Shown here in pieces: positions 42,164 through 50,781 of a stretch of 64,000 bases of DNA; the stretch's first letter is position 1; each line of letters starts with the position of its first letter. Location of the stretch: contig JAXLVB010000002.1 of NCBI GenBank assembly GCA_046329195.1, positions 496,001-560,000 of the forward strand, given 5' to 3'. The translations under genes and the position numbers were made by a program. The DNA is from JAXLVB01 sp046329195 (GTDB taxonomy: Bacteria; Bacteroidota; Bacteroidia; Cytophagales; Spirosomataceae). The notes under the pieces were generated by a model that was not told the DNA's origin, searched no databases, and was given only the letters and a program-made list of their open reading frames with translations.

Positions 42164-43960
42164 TTGAAACCAACTGACATTTCAAACCCCGAGTACTTTC
42201 ACAAAGTGGTGGATTGCCAGTATGCTTGTCCAGCGCATACGCCTGTGCCTGAATACATTAGGTTAATCGCCGCTGAACGCTACACCGAAGCGTATCTCAT
42301 CAACTGGGAGTCGAACGTGTTTCCGGGTGTGCTTGGCCGCACCTGCGACCGTCCCTGCGAGCCTGCGTGCCGCCGTGGCCGGGTCGAAGAAGAACCAGTG
42401 GCTATTTGCCGCCTCAAGCGTGTAGCTGCCGACAATAAAGGTGAGCTGGACGCCATACTTCCGAAAGGACCTTTTCCCTCTAATGGCAAAAAAATCGCTC
42501 TTATTGGCGGGGGTCCTGCTTCGTTGACGGTGGCTCGTGACTTAGCCCCTCTTGGCTATGAACTCCACTTATTCGATGAGCAAGCATTAGGCGGTGGGAT
42601 GATGCGTAGTCAGATTCCGTCGTTCCGCTTACCGGAGTCGGTGCTAAACCAAGAAGTGGGCTATATCCTGGATATGGGTATTCATTCTCATTTCAAAACG
42701 TATGTGTCAAGCCTCAAAGATGTGCTTTCACAAGGCTACGATGCGGTGTTTGTTGGAACGGGTGCTCCTCGTGGCAAAGACCTTGCTAACCTACCCGGAC
42801 GCTGGGATGCCGTCAAAAACATTCATATTGGGATTGAATGGCTTGCCAACGTGGCCTTTGAACACACCAGCAAAATTGGCAAAAAAGTAATCGTGTTAGG
42901 AGGTGGAAACACTGCTATGGACTGCTGTCGTACGTCAAAACGCTTGGGCGGTGAAGATGTAAAAGTAGTGGTACGTAGCCCATTTGAAGACATGAGAGCT
43001 TCGCCATGGGAGATCGAAGATGCCCAACACGAAGATATTCCGATTTTGAACTGTCATGTGCCCAAAGAGTTTGTGGTTGAGAACGGCCAACTCAAAGGCA
43101 TGAAGTTTGAGAAAGTAAAAGCAGTTTACGACGACAAAGGTCGCCGCTCGTTGGTGTCAACTGGCGAAGAAGACGTATTTATCGAAGCCGACGACGTATT
43201 GGTGGCAATTGGGCAAGAAAACAGCTTCCCGTGGATTGAACGAGACTTAGGCATTGAGTTTGATAAATGGGAACTCCCCGTGTTGAATCCAGTGACGTTT
43301 CAGTCCACCTTGCCGAATGTGTTCTTCGGTGGAGATGCTGCCATGGGGCCTAAAAACGTCATTACGGCCGTAGCACAAGGACACCAAGCAGCTGTTTCGA
43401 TTGATTTGTTCTGCAACAATCAAGACCTAACGCAACGCCCAGCGCCATTTACGAACTTGGTGAGCCAAAAAATGGGTATCCACGAGTGGATTTATGACAA
43501 CGACGTGGCCAGCGACCTTCGCTACAAAGTGCCTCATGCTGAAAAAACAACGACGCTCACCAACCGCAAAATAGAAGTAGAATTAGGCTTTGATGTCTCA
43601 ACAGCCTTCAAAGAAGCGCAACGTTGTCTCAACTGTGATGTAGAGACGGTATTTACCGAAAATCGCTGTATAGAGTGTGATGCTTGTATGGACATTTGCC
43701 CGACCTCGTGCATTACGTTCACAACCAACGGCGACGAAGAAGACCTTCGAACACGCTTGGTAGCCCCCTCTATCAACCTATCACAAGACCTGTATGTATC
43801 TGACAACTTAAAAACAGGGAGAGTGATGGTCAAAGACGAAGACGTTTGTCTGCACTGCGGTCTCTGTGCCGAACGCTGTCCTACCTCAGCCTGGGACATG
43901 CAAAAATTCATGTATAAAGTTACAAAAGCAGGTCATTCATGGGAAGTAATAGCATCATAA
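42164..43960 (+). CDS. GltD-like FAD/NAD(P) oxidoreductase subunit with two ferredoxin clusters
   Basis: The 598-residue protein starts at a TTG codon (MKPTDISNPEYFHK). It combines a GltD-like N-terminal cysteine domain (CQYAC, CDRPCEPAC) with an FAD site (KIALIGGGPASLTVAR) and a NAD(P) site (KVIVLGGGNTAMDC). A C-terminal pair of [4Fe-4S] motifs follows (CIECDACMDICP and CLHCGLCAERCP). It would pass electrons between NAD(P)H and the 2-oxoacid oxidoreductase encoded next. Its 3' end overlaps the alpha-subunit gene by 22 bases. I infer it is part of that complex and feeds or drains it without free ferredoxin. Confidence 0.9.
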   Translation: MKPTDISNPEYFHKVVDCQYACPAHTPVPEYIRLIAAERYTEAYLINWESNVFPGVLGRTCDRPCEPACRRGRVEEEPVAICRLKRVAADNKGELDAILPKGPFPSNGKKIALIGGGPASLTVARDLAPLGYELHLFDEQALGGGMMRSQIPSFRLPESVLNQEVGYILDMGIHSHFKTYVSSLKDVLSQGYDAVFVGTGAPRGKDLANLPGRWDAVKNIHIGIEWLANVAFEHTSKIGKKVIVLGGGNTAMDCCRTSKRLGGEDVKVVVRSPFEDMRASPWEIEDAQHEDIPILNCHVPKEFVVENGQLKGMKFEKVKAVYDDKGRRSLVSTGEEDVFIEADDVLVAIGQENSFPWIERDLGIEFDKWELPVLNPVTFQSTLPNVFFGGDAAMGPKNVITAVAQGHQAAVSIDLFCNNQDLTQRPAPFTNLVSQKMGIHEWIYDNDVASDLRYKVPHAEKTTTLTNRKIEVELGFDVSTAFKEAQRCLNCDVETVFTENRCIECDACMDICPTSCITFTTNGDEEDLRTRLVAPSINLSQDLYVSDNLKTGRVMVKDEDVCLHCGLCAERCPTSAWDMQKFMYKVTKAGHSWEVIAS

Positions 43961-45756
43961 TCAACGATTTTGTAGTCCGTTTTGCCAACGTAAATGGTAC
44001 AGGTTCGGCAAGTGCCAATAACATGTTTGCCAAGTCTATTTTCAGAATGGGTATTCCGGTTACGGCCAAAAATATTTTCCCTTCCAACATCCAAGGACTA
44101 CCTACTTGGTACGAAGTGCGCATCAGCGAAAAAGGTTATTTGGGCCGCCGTGAAGGAGTAAACATGATAGTGGCACTCAACCCACAAAGTATGCGCCGAG
44201 ACGTGGACATGGTGATGCTGGGTGGGTATTTTGTCTATGATAGCACCAAACATTTGCACAAAGAGTTTGTTCGTGACGACATAACGTATATCGGAATTCC
44301 GATGATGGAAATCTGTATGCGAGAATATGCTGACCCTCGCCAGCGACAATTGTTCAAGAATATTATCTATGTAGGGGCTTTGGCTACGCTATTAGACATT
44401 GAAATTGACGTAGTGAAAGGAATCATTGCCGATGAGTTTAAGAAAAAGCCAAAACTCATCGAGCCTAACTACCATGCGCTTCAGTTAGGCGTTGATTACG
44501 TTAAAGAACACTACCAATATCCACTTGATATTCGAGTAGAACGCCGAGACAAGGTAGGGGATAGTATTGTGATAGACGGTAATACGGCTTGTGGTATCGG
44601 GGCAGTGTATGCAGGTGCCACGGTAGCGGCTTGGTATCCGATTACGCCTTCGACTTCGCTGGTCAATGCCTTTGAAAAATATGCTAACCGCTTGCGGATA
44701 GACCCTGTAACAGGTCAGAAAAACGTAGCCATTGTACAGGCCGAAGACGAATTGGCTGCTATGGGGATGGTAATTGGGGCCTCTTGGAATGGTGCCCGGT
44801 CGTTTACGGCTACCAGTGGACCGGGTGTATCGCTGATGTCAGAGTTTTTGGGCTTGGCTTATTTTGCCGAAGTCCCTGCTGTATTGGTGGACGTACAACG
44901 AGGCGGCCCTTCTACAGGAATGCCTACCCGCACACAACAGTCAGATATTTTAGCTGCTGCGTATGCTTCACATGGTGATACCAAACACGTGCTGTTGTTT
45001 CCGAGTAACCCGAGCGAAGCCTTTAATATGATGGGACAAGCCTTTGATTTGGCTGAGTTTTTGCAAACGCCCGTGATTGTGATGAGCGATTTGGATTTGG
45101 GTATGAACGAGCACTTGTCGCCGCCGCTGAAGTGGAACGAAAACCGCCGCTATGACAGAGGTAAGGTGTTAAGTGCACAACAACTGGATGAGCTAAAAGA
45201 CTACGGACGCTACAAAGATGTGGATAACGACGGGGTAGGCTACCGAACTATTCCGGGTACACACCCTACAAAGGGAGCGTTTTTTACCCGAGGGTCGTCG
45301 CACGATGAGTATGCTCGCTATACCGAAGACGGCAAGGCGTATGCGGGGAGCGTAGAACGGTTGCTCAAGAAATGGGAAACTGCTAAGACCTTGGTGCCTA
45401 AGCCCGAGTTTTACCAGACCGAAAAACAAAGCGACTACGGGATGATTTTCTTTGGAACAACCACATACCCCGCCTTAGAAGTGCTAGACTTGCTCAAAGA
45501 GGAAGGCATCGCCATTGACGCTATGCGAGTGGCAGCGTTTCCGTTTGATGAAAGTATCGAAGCGTTTATCGAATCGCACGAGCAGGTGTTTGTGATTGAA
45601 CAAAACCGTGATGCACAGTTTAAATCGTTGCTCGTGAATGAATTAGAAGTGCATCCTAAAAAGCTTTTGTCGGTGCTGAATTATGACGGTATGCCCTTTA
45701 CTGCCCAAACCATTCAGAAAGCAGTGTTAAGCAAAATGCCTGTGGACCTTGTGTAA
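43939..45756 (+). CDS. korA: 2-oxoacid:acceptor oxidoreductase, fused gamma-alpha subunit
   Basis: The 605 residues hold the gamma domain first (residues about 1-190, GTGSASANNMFAKSIFRMG), then the alpha (pyrimidine-binding) domain, starting at GNTACGIGAVYAGATVAA with WYPITPSTSLV. The C-terminal transketolase-like domain is ASHGDTKHVLLFPSNP and on. The complex oxidises a 2-oxoacid (most often 2-oxoglutarate) plus CoA to the acyl-CoA, CO2 and electrons. The start overlaps the GltD-like gene by 22 bases, which supports coupling. Substrate is inferred from family only. Confidence 0.9.
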   Translation: MGSNSIIINDFVVRFANVNGTGSASANNMFAKSIFRMGIPVTAKNIFPSNIQGLPTWYEVRISEKGYLGRREGVNMIVALNPQSMRRDVDMVMLGGYFVYDSTKHLHKEFVRDDITYIGIPMMEICMREYADPRQRQLFKNIIYVGALATLLDIEIDVVKGIIADEFKKKPKLIEPNYHALQLGVDYVKEHYQYPLDIRVERRDKVGDSIVIDGNTACGIGAVYAGATVAAWYPITPSTSLVNAFEKYANRLRIDPVTGQKNVAIVQAEDELAAMGMVIGASWNGARSFTATSGPGVSLMSEFLGLAYFAEVPAVLVDVQRGGPSTGMPTRTQQSDILAAAYASHGDTKHVLLFPSNPSEAFNMMGQAFDLAEFLQTPVIVMSDLDLGMNEHLSPPLKWNENRRYDRGKVLSAQQLDELKDYGRYKDVDNDGVGYRTIPGTHPTKGAFFTRGSSHDEYARYTEDGKAYAGSVERLLKKWETAKTLVPKPEFYQTEKQSDYGMIFFGTTTYPALEVLDLLKEEGIAIDAMRVAAFPFDESIEAFIESHEQVFVIEQNRDAQFKSLLVNELEVHPKKLLSVLNYDGMPFTAQTIQKAVLSKMPVDLV

Positions 45757-45826
45757 GCAGCGTGCTTGCCTCTACACGCCCTTTGACTAACATCTGTTTT
45801 TCATGTTTCTAACGTCTTAAAAAGCT

Positions 45827-46879
45827 ATGTCTTATATAAAACCCAAATTTCGCCACCCAGAGTTGCCTGCCAATGCCCTAGGGTACTCCAAAAAGGACTA
45901 CGAAGGTGTGATTTCTACCCTTTGTGCAGGCTGTGGTCATGACTCTATCAGTGGAGCCATCGTACAAGCTTGTTACGAAATGTCGCTGCAACCCCACCGT
46001 CTGGCTAAGCTGTCAGGGATTGGTTGTTCGTCAAAAACCCCCAACTACTTTTTGAATAACTCGCACGGTTTCAACTCGGTACATGGTCGGATGCCTTCGG
46101 TGGCTACGGGCGCTTACTTGGCCAACCGTGATTTGATTTATATGGGAGTTTCGGGCGATGGCGACACGGCTTCTATTGGTATGGGGCAGTTTGTTCATGC
46201 GATCCGCCGTAACCTGAATATGGTGTATATCGTCATGAACAACGGCTGCTACGGACTCACCAAAGGCCAAGATTCTGCTACTGCCGACAAAGGTTCAATT
46301 AGCAAAGCAGGGTCTAAAAACCCATTCGAAGCCATTGATTTGGCTGGGTTAGCCCTTGAGCTTGGGGCCACGTTTGTGGCTCGCAGCTTTTCGGGCGACA
46401 AACGCCAGTTGGTGCCAATGATTAAGGCGGCCATGTCGCATCATGGCTTTGCGTTGATTGACGTGGTATCGCCTTGTGTAACGTTTAATAACAACGACGG
46501 CTCTACCAAGTCGTACGACTACATGCGTGACCACATGGAAGCCTTAGCCGAAATAGGTTTTGTTCCTGAAAAAGAAGAAATTACCGTTAGTTACAGTGAA
46601 GGTACTTCTAAGTCGGTTGAGATGCACGATGGGTCGTTGATTCAGCTTCATAAACTGGCCGATGGTTGGAACCCAGAAGACCGTAACTCCGCCGTGCAAC
46701 GCCTCCAAAAAGCCCGTGCCGAAGGTGAAATCCTGACAGGATTGTTGTACATTGACTCAACGAGTCAGGATCTACACGATATTCTGAATACCTCGCACCG
46801 ACCGTTAAATACTCTTCAAGAAGAAGACCTTTGCCCAGGCGATGCTAAATTGGAAGCTATCAATCAAGAATTTAGATAA
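45827..46879 (+). CDS. korB: 2-oxoacid:acceptor oxidoreductase beta (TPP-binding) subunit
   Basis: The 350-residue protein binds thiamine diphosphate. CAGCGHDSISGA is near residue 32, SGIGCSSKTPNYF supplies a cysteine-containing loop, and the TPP-Mg motif is GVSGDGDTASIGMGQFVHAI with YIVMNNGCYGLTKGQ. It pairs with the alpha subunit 70 bp upstream. The gene is followed by a plus-strand terminator, so the operon has three genes. The protein is longer than the 290 residues of bare KorB, with an acidic, helical C-terminal extension (about 290-350). Confidence 0.92.
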   Translation: MSYIKPKFRHPELPANALGYSKKDYEGVISTLCAGCGHDSISGAIVQACYEMSLQPHRLAKLSGIGCSSKTPNYFLNNSHGFNSVHGRMPSVATGAYLANRDLIYMGVSGDGDTASIGMGQFVHAIRRNLNMVYIVMNNGCYGLTKGQDSATADKGSISKAGSKNPFEAIDLAGLALELGATFVARSFSGDKRQLVPMIKAAMSHHGFALIDVVSPCVTFNNNDGSTKSYDYMRDHMEALAEIGFVPEKEEITVSYSEGTSKSVEMHDGSLIQLHKLADGWNPEDRNSAVQRLQKARAEGEILTGLLYIDSTSQDLHDILNTSHRPLNTLQEEDLCPGDAKLEAINQEFR

Positions 46880-46901
46880 AAATTGCCTGATAAAACAATC
46901 T

Positions 46902-46945
46902 GAAGCCTTCTTAGTTCATCGCTAAGAGGGCTTTTTGTTTTTTGT
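46902..46945 (+). terminator. Terminator of the 2-oxoacid oxidoreductase operon
   Basis: AAGCCTTCTTAG pairs with CTAAGAGGGCTT (one bulge), followed by TTTGTTTTTTG. It lies 24 bp past the beta-subunit stop. Confidence 0.85.
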
Positions 46946-47036
46946 ACTTTCACTTTGCAGGTAAGAGCGTTCTTACTTACACAGGTGATACATGTGTCAC
47001 TGTCATGTCCTCACCACACTTTATCCAGCAATAGCT

Positions 47037-47471
47037 ATGCGAATTGTTATCACTACTCCCGTACGTCAGTCTATCCAGCAAGTTTGGAATGGATTTACCG
47101 TTGACTTATTTAAGCAATTATCACCGCCGTTTCCACCTGTAAAAGTCCTCCGTTTTGAAGGCTCTTTGACGGGCAATGAAGTAGCTATTGAACTCAATTT
47201 CGGAGTATTCAGTCAGCAATGGATTAGCAAAATTACCAGCCATCATATCGGCGTTGATGAAATCTATTTTGTAGATGAAGGTACCCAACTGCCGTTCTTT
47301 TTACGCTATTGGCATCATAAGCATCGGTTGGTAAATCGGCAGGGAACGTGTGTAATTATTGACGAAATCACATTTCGTACCCCTTCAGGTTTGACGGATT
47401 TGATTTTTTATCCGATATTGTACGCTCAGTTTCTTTACCGTAAGCCCATCTATCGAAAAATCTTTTCCTGA
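47037..47471 (+). CDS. SRPBCC-family (START-like) protein
   Basis: I use the ATG at 47037 (MRIVITTPVRQSIQQVWNGF), 15 codons into a longer frame without a better signal. The 144-residue protein has the ligand-cavity pattern of SRPBCC proteins (TTPVRQSIQQVWNGF opening, LNFGVFSQQWISKIT and SGLTDLIFYPILYAQF). It could bind a small hydrophobic molecule or act as a cyclase or lipid carrier. It lies 6 bp before the symporter gene and is probably co-transcribed with it. Confidence 0.7.
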   Translation: MRIVITTPVRQSIQQVWNGFTVDLFKQLSPPFPPVKVLRFEGSLTGNEVAIELNFGVFSQQWISKITSHHIGVDEIYFVDEGTQLPFFLRYWHHKHRLVNRQGTCVIIDEITFRTPSGLTDLIFYPILYAQFLYRKPIYRKIFS

Positions 47472-47477
47472 CGCCTT

Positions 47478-48719
47478 ATGAAATTAAATAGTGTTACCAC
47501 TAAAATCTTTGCCGGGATGCTCATTGGTATCGTCTTCGGCTATGCCCTTAACAAAAGCCTTTCTCCCGAAAGTATTGATACATGGAGCAACTATCTTAAC
47601 CTGCTGAGTAAGATTTTTTTGCGGCTTATCAAGATGATTATCGGGCCGTTGGTGTTCTCGATTCTGACTGTTGGGATTGCTAAGCTAGGTGATTTCAAAT
47701 TGGTGGGGCGTATCGGCCTAAAGACTTTAGGTTATTTTTACTTTGCTACTATTTTGTCGTTAATCACAGGACTAGTAGCGGTTAACCTTTTACAGCCTGG
47801 TGCGGGCATGCAAGGGAAATTACCTGCCGCAGGAGCCGAAACGGGCGTAGAGACCAAGAAAATGACCTTGGAGAATTTCATCGAACACTTGATTCCAGAA
47901 AGTATTTTCCAGTCGTTAGCCACTAATGAGATTTTGCAAATTGTGATTTTTGCCATTTTCTTCGGAGTGGCTACTGCCGCTATTGGTGACAAAGGTAAGG
48001 TGATTATCAAAGGCTTGGATTCAGTATCCGAAATCATGTTCAAGATTGTGGGCTATGTAATGCAGTTTGCGCCGTATGCCGTTTTTGGGGCTGTTTCGAG
48101 AGTAGTTGCCCAAAAAGGCTTAGGTATTTTGGCTGATTACTTGTACTTAATCATCTGTTTCTTTGCTACGTTATTGTTCTTCTTGCTGGTGGTGTTGCCT
48201 GTGATCTGCATGGTAGCCAAAGTGCCGTATTGGAAATTGCTATCGTATGTCAAAAATGCCTTGTTCTTGTCGTTTGGTACGGCGAGTTCGGAAGCTTCGA
48301 TGCCTTTGCAGATAGAGCAATTGAAAAAATTTGGTTGTTCGGAGCGGATTGTGAGCTTTGTGTTGCCATTGGGCTATTCGTTTAACTTAGATGGCTCGAT
48401 GATGTACATGACCTTTGCAACGGGTTTTATTGCGCAAGCATACGGGGTAGATTTGAGTTTAGGACAACAGGTAACCATGCTGCTAACCTTGCTCATCACC
48501 AGCAAAGGCATTGCAGGGGTACCGAGAGCCTCGTTGGTAGTAATTGCCGGAACGATGTCGCTGTTTAACCTACCTTCTGAGGGCTTAATTTTGTTGTTTG
48601 CGGTTGATTGGCTGTTAGATATGGGGCGTTCGGCTACGTCGGTGGCGGGCAATGCTGTGGCTACAGCTATTGTTTCAAAATGGGAAGGGGAACTCACCGA
48701 ACCCTTAGCTCCCGCTTGA
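47478..48719 (+). CDS. Dicarboxylate/amino acid:cation symporter (DAACS family)
   Basis: The 413-residue protein has eight membrane helices and two re-entrant loops. HP1 has LSFGTASSEASMPLQIEQL, where TASSEAS takes the place of the family serine-rich motif. Helix 7 has FNLDGSMMYMTFATGF (NMDGT-like) and HP2 has GIAGVPRASLVVI. It imports glutamate, aspartate or C4-dicarboxylates with Na+ or H+. It is complete and near the usual length. The upstream SRPBCC gene is 6 bp away. Confidence 0.94.
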   Translation: MKLNSVTTKIFAGMLIGIVFGYALNKSLSPESIDTWSNYLNLLSKIFLRLIKMIIGPLVFSILTVGIAKLGDFKLVGRIGLKTLGYFYFATILSLITGLVAVNLLQPGAGMQGKLPAAGAETGVETKKMTLENFIEHLIPESIFQSLATNEILQIVIFAIFFGVATAAIGDKGKVIIKGLDSVSEIMFKIVGYVMQFAPYAVFGAVSRVVAQKGLGILADYLYLIICFFATLLFFLLVVLPVICMVAKVPYWKLLSYVKNALFLSFGTASSEASMPLQIEQLKKFGCSERIVSFVLPLGYSFNLDGSMMYMTFATGFIAQAYGVDLSLGQQVTMLLTLLITSKGIAGVPRASLVVIAGTMSLFNLPSEGLILLFAVDWLLDMGRSATSVAGNAVATAIVSKWEGELTEPLAPA

Positions 48720-48830
48720 TAAAAGCTGCGTTAAATTTAGGATAAAGATTTGGTTTTCAGGAATGAAAAAAGTACATTACAACGCTTTTACTCCTCACTC
48801 GTCTTTTTTACCTAAACCCTTTATTACATT

Positions 48831-49292
48831 ATGGAACAAAAACTGCCACTCGAGAATGAACTCGAACCGATTTTTCTTGGGAAGTTTCCACCTTTCCCTG
48901 ACAATGTAAAGGAAATCCTTGTTAAAATTGCTCCTATTTTGGCTATTATTGGAGTCGTATTTGGAGCGTTTGGCCTACTTGGAGCACTTGTCTTAGGCGG
49001 CGGGGCTACTGCCATTGGAGCCATGTCGTATGGCTCAGGTGCTGCCTTCTGGATTTCAATGGCATTTTTAGCTGTTTTGGTCGTTGTTGAAGCGTTAGCG
49101 ATTCCTAAGTTGTTTAAACGGCAAAAAGGAGGTTGGAATCTGATGTATTATGCCACCTTGATTTCGTTGCTGAATTCGCTCGTAACAGGAATTTTAAGCG
49201 GAGGCATTGTAGGGGCTATCATCTCCATTCTGATTGGTGGAATTATTGGCTTCTGGATTCTTTTTCAAATTCGAGATAAATACACTGGATAA
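48831..49292 (+). CDS. Hypothetical four-helix membrane protein
   Basis: The 153-residue protein has a short polar start (MEQKLPLENELEPIFLGKFP) and four glycine-rich helices (about 32-52, 58-83, 97-120 and 127-147), including GAFGLLGALVLGGGATAIGA. I do not recognise a family; it is of the 'chromate/cell-envelope' small membrane type common in Cytophagales. It lies 10 bp before a DUF4870-like gene and is probably in one operon with it. Confidence 0.65.
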   Translation: MEQKLPLENELEPIFLGKFPPFPDNVKEILVKIAPILAIIGVVFGAFGLLGALVLGGGATAIGAMSYGSGAAFWISMAFLAVLVVVEALAIPKLFKRQKGGWNLMYYATLISLLNSLVTGILSGGIVGAIISILIGGIIGFWILFQIRDKYTG

Positions 49293-49302
49293 TCAATAAC
49301 AA

Positions 49303-49647
49303 ATGGAAAATCAAACTCCTGTACCTGCTCCCTCTGATAATGGCAAAACGGTGGCCATCATTTCATACCTAACGCTGGTGGGTCTCATCATTGCGTTTGT
49401 TCTCTACAGTAGCAACAAAACGGCGCTGGGGGCGTTTCATTTGAGGCAAACGCTTCTGTTGTATATCAGTGGAATAGTGATTGCCTTTGTCAATATCATT
49501 CCGATTCTGGGGCAAATTGTGTGGTTTGTTTCAATCATCGCTTTGTTTATTTTTTGGCTAATGGGTTTAATTTCGGCCCTTAATGGCGAAATGAAGCCGA
49601 TTCCGGTTATTGGCGAAAAAGCACAAGAGCTATTTTCTGGAATTTAA
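49303..49647 (+). CDS. DUF4870-like small membrane protein
   Basis: The 114-residue protein starts MENQTPVPAPSDNGKTVAII and has three membrane helices (about 17-38, 52-72 and 75-97). The segments ISYLTLVGLIIAFVLYS and GAFHLRQTLLLYISG are common in the DUF4870 / 'import component' group. Function is unknown; partners in other bacteria include secretion-related proteins. It is followed by a strong terminator. Confidence 0.75.
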   Translation: MENQTPVPAPSDNGKTVAIISYLTLVGLIIAFVLYSSNKTALGAFHLRQTLLLYISGIVIAFVNIIPILGQIVWFVSIIALFIFWLMGLISALNGEMKPIPVIGEKAQELFSGI

Positions 49648-49661
49648 TTCACGATAATCAA

Positions 49662-49706
49662 GCATAAAAAAGCACGAGTTTCGAAAGGGCTCGTGCTTTT
49701 TTATGC
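49662..49706 (+). terminator. Terminator after the DUF4870-like gene
   Basis: A 17-bp perfect stem GCATAAAAAAGCACGAG/CTCGTGCTTTTTTATGC with an internal T run marks the end of the transcript. Confidence 0.9.
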
Positions 49707-49765
49707 CGTTTGTAAGGCGCAATCGCCACTTTTCAAATTTAATGCTACTCGTTAGGGTATTTCAT

Positions 49766-49773
49766 TACTTTTG
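49766..49773 (+). promoter_or_regulatory. -7 box of the ABC exporter operon
   Basis: TACTTTTG matches TAnnTTTG exactly, 33 bp before the GTG start at 49806. No TTG is seen at -33. Confidence 0.5.
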
Positions 49774-49805
49774 ACAACAGTATTAACCAATAACTTATCG
49801 CAAAC

Positions 49806-50726
49806 GTGTACCTCTTAGAAGCTCAGAACGTAGTAAAGCGCTACGCCAATCACACCGCCTTGGCAGGAGTGAGTATTCAGGTGCCTAAGCAAAGTATTTT
49901 TGGGCTGCTTGGCCCAAATGGCGCAGGAAAAACCTCTCTCATTCGTATCATCAACCAAATCACTGGACCCGACGAAGGCCAAATCTTGTTTAACGGCCAG
50001 CCCCTTCAGCCTAATCATATTGACCAGATTGGTTACCTGCCCGAAGAACGGGGTCTTTACAAAAAAATGAAAGTAGGGGAGCAGCTTTTGTACTTGGCCC
50101 AGCTCAAAGGCTTGTCCAACAAGCAGGCTATGGAAAAACTCCGTTACTGGTTTCGTAAATTTGAGATTCAGACTTGGTGGGAAAAAAACGTGCAGGATTT
50201 GTCGAAGGGGATGCAGCAAAAAATTCAGTTTGTGGCCACCGTGCTGCACGAACCCGAACTGGTGATTTTGGATGAGCCCTTCTCTGGTTTTGACCCCATC
50301 AATGCCAATTTGCTCAAAGACGAAATCTTAGAAATGCGTGAAAAAGGGACGACTATCATTTTCTCGACGCACCGCATGGAGTCGGTAGAAGAACTGTGCG
50401 ACGATATTGCGCTCATCAACAAGTCAAAGGTGGTGTTGCATGGCAATAAAAAAGCCATTAAGCAGCAGTTTAAGGATAACTCCTTTACGATTGAATACCA
50501 CGGCTCGTTACAAGAACTGCCAGCACCGTATCAGTTGCTTGAAACGAAGGAAATTGAACCCAATTACCACAAAGCCTTTGTCCGAATCGGCGAAGGTGGC
50601 GAAGTGAACGCCCTCGTTGGCCAATTGATTAGCCAAGTGGAGCTACGTTCATTTCAGGAGAATATTCCTTCGTTTAACGAAATCTTCATCAAAGTGGTGG
50701 GTGGCGAAGCTCCCTCTGAAGACTAA
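49806..50726 (+). CDS. ABC transporter ATP-binding protein (NatA-like)
   Basis: The gene starts with GTG (MYLLEAQNVVKRYANHTA); the sequence has no earlier ATG that fits. The 306-residue ATPase has Walker A GLLGPNGAGKTSLI, signature LSKGMQQKIQF, Walker B LVILDEPFSGFDP and the switch His in IIFSTHRMESVEEL. A C-terminal extension (about 225-306) is typical of NatA/DUF4162 exporters. It pairs with the permease 55 bp downstream. Likely cargo is Na+, a drug or a lipid; sequence alone does not tell. Confidence 0.93.
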   Translation: MYLLEAQNVVKRYANHTALAGVSIQVPKQSIFGLLGPNGAGKTSLIRIINQITGPDEGQILFNGQPLQPNHIDQIGYLPEERGLYKKMKVGEQLLYLAQLKGLSNKQAMEKLRYWFRKFEIQTWWEKNVQDLSKGMQQKIQFVATVLHEPELVILDEPFSGFDPINANLLKDEILEMREKGTTIIFSTHRMESVEELCDDIALINKSKVVLHGNKKAIKQQFKDNSFTIEYHGSLQELPAPYQLLETKEIEPNYHKAFVRIGEGGEVNALVGQLISQVELRSFQENIPSFNEIFIKVVGGEAPSED

Positions 50727-50781
50727 GCGTTGGCAACAGATTCTTTCACTCATTCAACAACTCTAGATTCACGCAATAGAT

